Positions 57,655-64,000 of a DNA stretch of 64,000 nt are shown here, in pieces. The position numbers were made by a program, and so were the translations under genes. Source of the DNA: Bolinopsis microptera (lineage: Eukaryota > Ctenophora > Tentaculata > Lobata > Bolinopsidae); assembly GCF_026151205.1 (NCBI RefSeq), contig NC_087072.1:22957603-23021602 (forward strand). The letters run 5' to 3'. Below the pieces are notes generated by a model. That model had not been told where the DNA came from. It made no database searches and worked only from the letters and a program-made list of their open reading frames with translations. Within the stretch, counting starts at the first letter, position 1; each line of letters starts with the position of its first letter.

Positions 57655-57917
57655 ATGGGCGATGAAAGGTGAGTGATGATAGGTGAGTGATGACTGATGA
57701 CAGGTGAGTAACGACAGGTGAGTAATAACAGATGAGTTATGACAGGTGAGCTGGTGAGTGATGACAGGTGAGTAATGACAGGTGAGCTGGTGAGTGATGA
57801 CAGGTGAGTAATGACAGGTGAGTCATGACAGATGAGTAATGATAGATGAGTAATGACAGATGAGAAATGACAGGTGACTGATGACAGGTGAGTGATGACA
57901 TGTGAGTAATGATGTGA
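57655..57917 (+). repeat. 14-bp minisatellite
   Basis: This is a tandem array of GTGATGACAGGTGA and GTAATGACAGGTGA units with scattered substitutions and a few longer units carrying GCTG. Confidence 0.9.
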
Positions 57918-58047
57918 GAATAATCCTATTCTTAAATAATAATATGTAGTAGTAGTAAATCTTTCAAAGTACGAAATATCTCTTTAAAAGAGCATCCTAG
58001 GCACCTTATAGATATCAAAACGCATAAAAAAGAAAACAAAAACATCA

Positions 58048-58866
58048 ACCATCTTCTAACTTCTTCCATTCCTCCCTATCTAAAGCCAAAAATCTAAGGT
58101 CTTCGAAATCAGTCAAATTCTTAAGTCTAATATCAAGATTTCTACTAGTCAAGTCTTTTCTAATAACATCTAATAAGTTTAAACATGGTCTACCCGTCTC
58201 CCTTCCATAAAAATATCAGAATTTATAGCAAATAACATAGAGGTGTATGCTGGTGAGTCTTCCTGTCCTCTTAAGATATGTCCTAACATTCTCCATCGAA
58301 ACTTAGAGACTCTCACAGACAAGGGAGTGACATAACAACGAGCATAGAGTGCCTCATTAGAAATAACCCCAGTAGGCCATCTGATGTTGAGGATTCTTCG
58401 GAGGTGTTTTGCGATGAGCAATATCAAGTTCATTCAACGAAGCTAGTGGTGCAGCCCAGGAGTTGCAGTTGTAGAGTAGAATAGAGACTACTTGTGCCTC
58501 GTAGATTTTGATCTTCCTTTGGACTGAAATCTTGCTCTTCATCCAAACTTTCTGAAATTTACTGAAGGCAACATTACCAAGGAATATTCGATTCTTGATA
58601 TCCTTAACAGTGCACATCAACGATCCTAAAGTTTTGTTAGAGCGCCACTCTTCATCACCTCTATACACTTTTCCAACAATCACCTTGCGTTTAACAGTGG
58701 GTTTAGGATCTGCTAAATAAAAATGGACAAATTCAGTCTTGGAAGAATTGATATGAAGGTCCCACTGCTGGAATATATCTTTAGCGATAGGAAGCATTTC
58801 TTTGAGTGGAGCAAGTTCAGTGTTATTAAAGTCAATATCATCAGAGTATCCTGTTTCGAGTGGCAT
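58048..58866 (-). mobile_element. LINE 3' fragment, 5'-truncated
   Basis: The fragment begins just at the RT catalytic box (YSDDIDF where YADD is usual) and continues through SSKTEFVHFYLAD, KIYEAQVVSILLYNCNSWAA, a frameshift near 58400, then RRILNIRWPTGVISNEALY, SKFRWRMLGHILRGQED and a tail RFLALDREEWKKLEDG. It is a relative of the LINE at 23976-27010. It lies between the transporter gene at 56051-57184 and the duplicate of that gene's end. Confidence 0.85.
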
Positions 58867-58965
58867 GAATTCTATGTACCTAAACTAAAATATACCTATC
58901 ACACATACACATCACAGTGTTCTCTTCAAAACTACATTTATCAAAATTCCCAAATTCTGAATTTA

Positions 58966-59128
58966 TCACCAAAAACTTTGTCAGCAGCTACTGTTACCGT
59001 GCTGCATACGATAAGTCCACCACCAAGAATACTCAACAACTCCAGCGGCTCATTGAATAGGACCACTTGAATAACATATGCAAACACCATGTCAACATTT
59101 CTCATTAATGAACCTGGTCCAGATTTTT
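58966..59128 (-). pseudogene. Exact duplicate of a transporter gene end
   Basis: I found no difference from the end of the 56051-57184 gene over about 160 bp (GPGSLMRNVDMVFAYV onward), except for the last few bases before the stop. It is cut at the GATTTTT of the SGPG codons by a G-run. Confidence 0.88.
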
Positions 59129-59814
59129 GGGGGGGGGGGGGGGGGGCCAACCATATTAAAGTATATTAAAATGTAGGATTTTTCCCGATTTTGACCCGGG
59201 GATATACTTTAATATACTTTAATATACTTTAATATACTTTAATATATCCCTATCTCCTTGGAGGCCTACATCAAAAATTGTTGCTTAAAATAAGCTTGAA
59301 ATGCAATTCTTAATCGATTCCAAAAAGTTCTTGAAAAAATATTGAAAACTGATGGAGTTATTTCAATTTTAATAAAGTCATTTTGGCTAGCATTCCGAAC
59401 CGAGATATTATGTGCAATTTTCCAAATTTTGTTCATGGAGGTCTTTTTACTTAGTATCCACTATATTCAACAAACACTGAGTTATATCTTTCACATAGAG
59501 TTAGTCTCATTAAAAAATATTGAAATTTTATCGAATTTGGGCAAAATCGAATTTGGGCAAAAGCGTATGCCCAAATATGGGCATATTTTTTAAAGCTCAT
59601 AGCTCAGCCAATTTTTGACCAATCTGGATGGAAATTCATGTACTAGTCCTAAAACAGGCTTATCTTGCGAATCTGAGTGAAAAATATAGTTCATCATGTA
59701 AATCTTAACGAAGAATAGAAATCTTCTAATTGTAGGTATATTAAAGTGTATTAAAATGTAGGATTTTTTCCGATTTTGACCCGGGGATATACTTTAATAT
59801 ACTTTAATATGGTT

Positions 59815-59850
<36 letters not shown>
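59129..59850. mobile_element. Foldback element bounded by G and C runs
   Basis: The left end is 18 G then CCAACCATATTAAAGTATAT. The right end is ATACTTTAATATGGTTGG followed by 34 C. An inner block with TGTAGGATTTT and GACCCGGGGATATACTTTAA occurs near both ends in the same orientation. TACTTTAATA is repeated in tandem at 59207-59255. No transposase is seen. The element sits between a transporter fragment and a coding exon. Confidence 0.8.
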
Positions 59851-59852
59851 AG

Positions 59853-62800
59853 TTCTTGAACGCCCAATCGAAATTTGTCTTCTCAATGAACTTTAAGTTT
59901 GACAACGTATTCAACGTATGGATTTCTAAAGACTGCAATAACGGGAATGACGCCACTTTGATGAAAAACGTCCCAACAGATCACTACAAAACATGGACGG
60001 TATACAAATCATCCACTGAAATGAAGATAGAATGTAACGATGTGGAGGTTTGGAGCATCGTGTATAGCTCCATATCTGAAGGGTGTCACAACGAGTTAAG
60101 TAAGGATTCCTCCAAACTATTTTTCAACGAAGTTAACAATCGTGACCCACCCTCCCCCACTATCTTCTACCGACCTTCAGGTAAAATTCAGCATGAGATG
60201 ATTACTTTTGAAAACTTGTAAAATGTAATCTTAACGCATTACAGTCTTTCCCAACCCGATTGCAAGCATCTGTACCTGAAATTCCTGATATTATAACAAT
60301 TTATATATAATATCCTTTCATCCGTAAATTAACTTTCAGAAATTTGCCAGTCTCCAACGATTGACAATGCGGTTATCGCACCACGATTTCCTTCAACCCG
60401 TGGAAAAATTATCACAATAAAGTGTGAGTCTGGTTACGAACTAAGGGGACCTGCTCATTTCACATGTGAAACAGGGAACGTTTGGGAGCCCAGTGATTAT
60501 AATCTACTTGTGGTAAGTGAGATGCAACAACTACTTATAGTTTCAGATTCTTTATTGAACGATACAATGGAGGGGGCCGGGGAATTTGCACATAATGTGC
60601 ACATTCGGCATAATGCAAATCTACCGAAACTTTAAAAAATCGATTCATAAACAAATTGAACTCTAATAAGAAGCCTTCATTAAACACGAATGTATTTAAG
60701 ATGCGTGTCCAGCTGGGAAATATAGAGACACAAGCGTGGTACGCTGTACTAGGTGTCCGGTCAACACAGTCAGCAAAACAGAAGGTGCAAGTGAATGTGA
60801 ACCCTGCGTAGTTGGGACGGTATCCAACTCAGACAAAACTAGTTGTGGTGAGATTGGACTTTGGAGTAAACGTAATAGAGCATCATATCGAAAAAGATGA
60901 ACTACGATTTTGAGCACTTGTTCGGATATCACAATGAGTCAAATAGCTAATTGGGCTAACTAAACCCAAATGTATTTCAGATGCGTGTCCAGCTGGGAAA
61001 TATAGAGACACAAGCGTGACAATCTGTAAAACGTGTCCGGTCAACACAGTGAGCAAAACAGAAGCTGCAAGTGAATGTGAGCTCTGCGAAGTTGGGACGG
61101 TAGCCAACGCGGATAGAATAAATTGTGGTGAGTTTGAACTTAATAACTTAATAAAGTTAACTTCATAATGCATCATATTATCAAAAAGGTGAACTACGAT
61201 TTTGAGCACTTTTTCGGATATCACAATGAGTCAAATAGCTAATTGGGCTAATTAAACCCAAATGTATTTCAGATGCGTGTCCAGCTGGGAAATATAGAGA
61301 CACAAGCATGAAAATCTGTAAAACGTGTCCGGTCAACACAGTCAGCAAAACAGAAGGTGCAAGTGAATGTGAATCCTGCGAAGTTGGGACGGTAGCCAAC
61401 GCGGATAGAACAAATTGTGGTGAGTTTGAACTTAATAAAGTAAACTTCATAATGCATCATATTATCGAAAAAGGCGAACTACGATTTTGAGCACTTTTTC
61501 GGGTATCACAATGACTCAAATAGCTAATTGGGCTAATTAAACCCAAATGTATTTCAGATGCGTGTCCAGCTGGGAAATATAGACACACAAGCGTGAAAAT
61601 CTGTAAAACGTGTCCGGTCAACACAGTCAGCAAAACAGAAGGTGCAAGTGAATGTGAACCCTGCGAAATTGGGACGGTAGCCAACGCGTATAGAACAAAT
61701 TGTGGTGAGATTGAGACATTATCAAGTCTTATATATTGCATTATTTTAAATTCTTCAAACTTTAGCTGATGCTATTGATCGGCATTTACTTCGGCCGGGG
61801 CCTGTTTAATGTTTATATTCTCCAACGTCTGCGGTCATTCGGGGTTTCGTTGTAATAAATAAATCTCCAGTTTCAGTTACATGTCTCGACGAAGCAGATG
61901 AAACCAATGGGTCAATGTACAGGGGTACTGTATCTGTCACAGTATCAGGACACGTCTGCCAGAGATGGGACTCCCAATCACCAAATTCACACGAGTCCAT
62001 AACTTCTCAAGAGTAAGCCATGTTATCTATTCTTACTAATGACAGCTGATAGTCAACCGCAAACCTAAAACAGTCTTATTACTAGATTTTATGTCCAATC
62101 TCAATTATTTGGATCCTCACGATACTGGGAAACAGTTACACTATATCATGATATTATAAGAAATATATATAATTAAAATTGTAATTGAGGTGTTGTAAAT
62201 TTAAACGTTGTTCCATAATAACACAGCCAAGTTGGAATTCCCAAACTTTAGGGAATAAATTTTTCACAGCATCATTTTCAGATTCCCTGATGCAGGATTG
62301 GATGATAATTATTGCAGAAATGTAGACAGGTAAGGCCTTCATCTGCTAGGATACCTTTGTCATCATATGGAGGCAAAAAGGGGCAAATCATGGTACAAAA
62401 AAGTAAATTAAAACGAAATTGACAATAACACTACACTGGAGAGTGTTCAAAGAGAGTGAAGATTAATAAATTATTGTGAATTCTCTTTTCGGAAGTTCTT
62501 TTAAGTAACACGTGTTAATTTGTTCTTCAGTGAAGTAGGTCCCTGGTGTTATAATGATGAGGGAACTGACCCTCGATGGGAGTACTGTGAAATACCTAAA
62601 TGTGGTAAGTAGTTCTATTAGTCTGGTCAGTTAAGGTCAAGGTGACCAATAAATACTAGAAGGATCCCAATGCCCCAAGAATTGATACGCCGAATCTTGC
62701 AAGTCCGGATCTCGAAAGTAGAGTTGCACTTGTGGGTTTTAATTTCATGGCCGGATTCCGGAGCACTAGTTGGACAAGATATTAAAAACCATTCGATTTC

Positions 62801-62976
62801 AGTTTCCACCTGTAACGAAGTACAGATAGAAAACTCTCCTATAATGAAAAGTGGATTAAAAGAGGGCGTTGCTGTGAGCGTTGTTTGCTTGGCAGGCTTT
62901 GTGGTGACAGGCTCTAAAACGATCACGTGTAACACCGGGGGTATCTGGTCTGACAGTCCTCAGTGTACCAAATACG
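59853..62976 (+). CDS. Secreted or membrane kringle/sushi/GCC2 protein, partial
   Basis: Exons: 59853-60180 (a globular domain I do not recognise, with TDHYKTWTVYKSSTEMKIEC), 60340-60512 (sushi/CCP-like, ICQSPTIDN...FTCETGNVW), four GCC2/GCC3 repeats of 147 bp each (60701-60847, 60981-61127, 61273-61419, 61558-61704; CPAGKYRDTS...CPVNTVSKTEGASECE), a kringle split over 61877-62012, 62282-62329 and 62531-62604 (MYRGTVSVTVSGHVCQRW, NYCRNVD, GPWCYN, RWEYCEIPKC, six cysteines), and a sushi exon 62803-62976. The GCC2 exons, the kringle as a unit, and the last sushi exon all fit phase 1-1. Such modular proteins are extracellular and bind other proteins. The 5' end is cut by a foldback element and the 3' end may continue beyond the window. 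Confidence 0.85.
60701..61704 (+). repeat. Four tandemly duplicated GCC2 exons with their introns
   Basis: The repeat step is 280, 292 and 285 bp. Exons are all 147 bp, and the introns share TTTTTCGGATATCACAATGA, CTAATTGGGCTAATTAAACC and ATGTATTTCAG (the first has ATGTATTTAAG). The exons differ at only a few codons (for example NSDK, NADR and NAYR before the last Cys). Confidence 0.92.
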
Positions 62977-63202
62977 GTAAGATATTCATAGTTTCTTATT
63001 TAAAGAGGAAATCTCCTCGGCTAATAACGAGGCTGTTTTTAGCCGAGGATACCTTCATCTACCGACATTTAACTAAAGACACTTACAAGAAAATAGAAGT
63101 AGGCAGAACAAACGACAGAGAGTACTTATATCCAACAAGTTTTAAACACTTGAACGAAGAAACAGAGGGAGAATGTATAATATAAATAATAATTAAGCAT
63201 AC

Positions 63203-63605
63203 CTTCTTTGCACGTTTTCGATCTCTTTCTGTTTGATCTGGAAGGACAGAACCTTGCTCTCGGACACCTCCTCCTCCTCATCTTCTTTATCAAGAAACTC
63301 CTGTGTGAACACAGGTTAGTGCACCCAGGTAGTTTTATGTAAGTTATTCAACGAATAACGTGCATAAATTGGCTGTCATGCGATCTTTAAAACCAGGAAT
63401 ATTTGGCCGTCTGATGTGAGAAACAAGGGTCGTGTCTTATGGTCTGGCTTCATTTTAACCTCCTTCCTGTAATCAAATGCCCCATATTCGTCACCATAGG
63501 TGCAGATTTCGTTTTGAGGTGAACTTTTAAGTTCCCGAGAAATTTTCTTAAGTTTGCTTTTTTTTCCTCCTCGGGCACATTCGTAACCTACGGGCCAGGT
63601 AAACC
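63203..63605 (-). pseudogene. ERCC3: XPB/ERCC3-like fragment, two exons with missing middle
   Basis: The upstream piece (about 63605 to 63394) encodes a Lys-rich N-terminus, then DEYGAFDYRKEVKMKPDHKT and RPLFLTSDGQIFL, matching the N-terminal region of the TFIIH helicase XPB. The second exon (63300-63203) encodes EFLDKEDEEEEVSESKVLSF and QIKQKEIENVQRR, matching the acidic segment before XPB's helicase core. Both are bounded by GT/AG signals. In XPB about 150 residues lie between these segments, but only 93 bp separate them here, and no helicase motifs follow. XPB unwinds promoter and damaged DNA. This copy is probably a partial duplicate; a working locus would lie elsewhere. Confidence 0.75.
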
Positions 63606-63713
63606 TAAACTACATATTGACCGTTATGTACGTCGGTATCTGTTGAGGAGCCAAATCATCTGAAAAGCCCTTAACCTATATTTTGCTCAGGCACGTAGCC
63701 AGGATTTTTCTTT

Positions 63714-63860
63714 GGGGGGGGGGGGGGGGGGGCTGTCGGCGAGCGAAGCTGCAAGCTGTGGCAGGGGTCTGGGGGCGCGGCCCCCAGCGGGGTCCAGGTA
63801 AGGGGCGGACCACATTGGCGGGGGCTAGGGGGGGCACAGCCCCCCGGAAAAATTTTGCGA
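63714..63860 (+). repeat. G-run and GC-rich palindromic repeat
   Basis: Nineteen G are followed by a GC-rich block with CTGGGGGCGCGGCCCCCAG and GGGGGGGCACAGCCCCCC, which form short palindromes. It looks like the terminus of a dispersed repeat. The element extends right toward the window edge, and the frame over it is low-complexity. Confidence 0.7.
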
Positions 63861-64000
63861 AATAGGGTGTTTTAGGCTAAATTGAAAGTTTAATGAATTT
63901 TAAAAAATGTATGGTTTGGCATAATCATTGCCTACAATCCTGACCTGAGTAATTTACCCCTTTGAGACTTTATTTTGGGTTGAAAATTAAGTTTATCGAG

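Noticed and set aside
60696-61741. Minus-strand frames opposite the GCC2 exons
   Set aside because: They repeat with the exons and read across the splice sites. The plus strand has cysteine-rich repeats with correct GT/AG borders.

Overview
The window looks like a repeat-rich, AT-rich genome of an invertebrate animal. A cnidarian or another early-branching metazoan is my best guess. The evidence is genes split by short GT-AG introns, an animal-type COP9 subunit gene, a gene joining kringle, sushi and GCC2/GCC3 (ephrin-receptor-like) domains, and many degraded LINE, gypsy, Penelope and mariner-type elements. The species cannot be named from the sequence alone.

Layout. 1-1.5 kb: the endonuclease part of a LINE on the minus strand, running off the left edge. 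3.4-5.2 kb: a truncated Penelope-like element with a GIY-YIG endonuclease and long inverted terminal repeats. 7.9-8.3 kb: a small predicted membrane protein. 11.9-16.4 kb: a nine-exon plus-strand gene for an unrecognised, probably nuclear protein. 17.2-20.4 kb: the minus-strand gene for COP9 signalosome subunit 1, convergent with the previous gene. 21.0-21.7 kb: an isolated intact LINE ORF1-like reading frame.

22.3-44.7 kb is a young amplification zone of single-exon SLC35G/EamA-type drug/metabolite transporter genes. Four intact 351-residue copies (22375-23430, 32366-33421, 39629-40684, 43575-44630) sit among frameshifted, truncated and chimeric copies. They share duplicated 5' and 3' flanks and are interrupted by a dead LINE, gypsy fragments, a FLYWCH-domain fragment and an 860-bp TA-flanked mariner-like insertion. 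Two more divergent intact copies follow at 51.2-52.3 and 56.1-57.2 kb. Local similarity switches along the copies suggest repeated gene conversion.

46.5-47.6 kb: a four-exon GrpB-family gene. 47.9-50.4 kb: a degraded mariner-type element with arms of about 300 bp, one arm broken by a second element flanked by TTAA. 52.7 and 57.7 kb: minisatellites. 58.0-59.1 kb: a LINE 3' fragment and a duplicate of a transporter gene end. 59.1-59.85 kb: a foldback element bounded by G and C runs. 59.85-62.98 kb: the kringle/sushi/GCC2 gene, including four consecutive 147-bp phase 1-1 exons made by recent tandem duplication. 63.2-63.6 kb: two exons resembling the TFIIH helicase XPB/ERCC3 on the minus strand, with the sequence between them missing, so probably a broken copy. 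The window closes with a G-run and a GC-rich repeat.

The cellular genes are unrelated to one another (protein turnover, transport, extracellular proteins). The unifying theme is duplication and element-driven rearrangement. All splice sites were placed by eye and no database search was possible.
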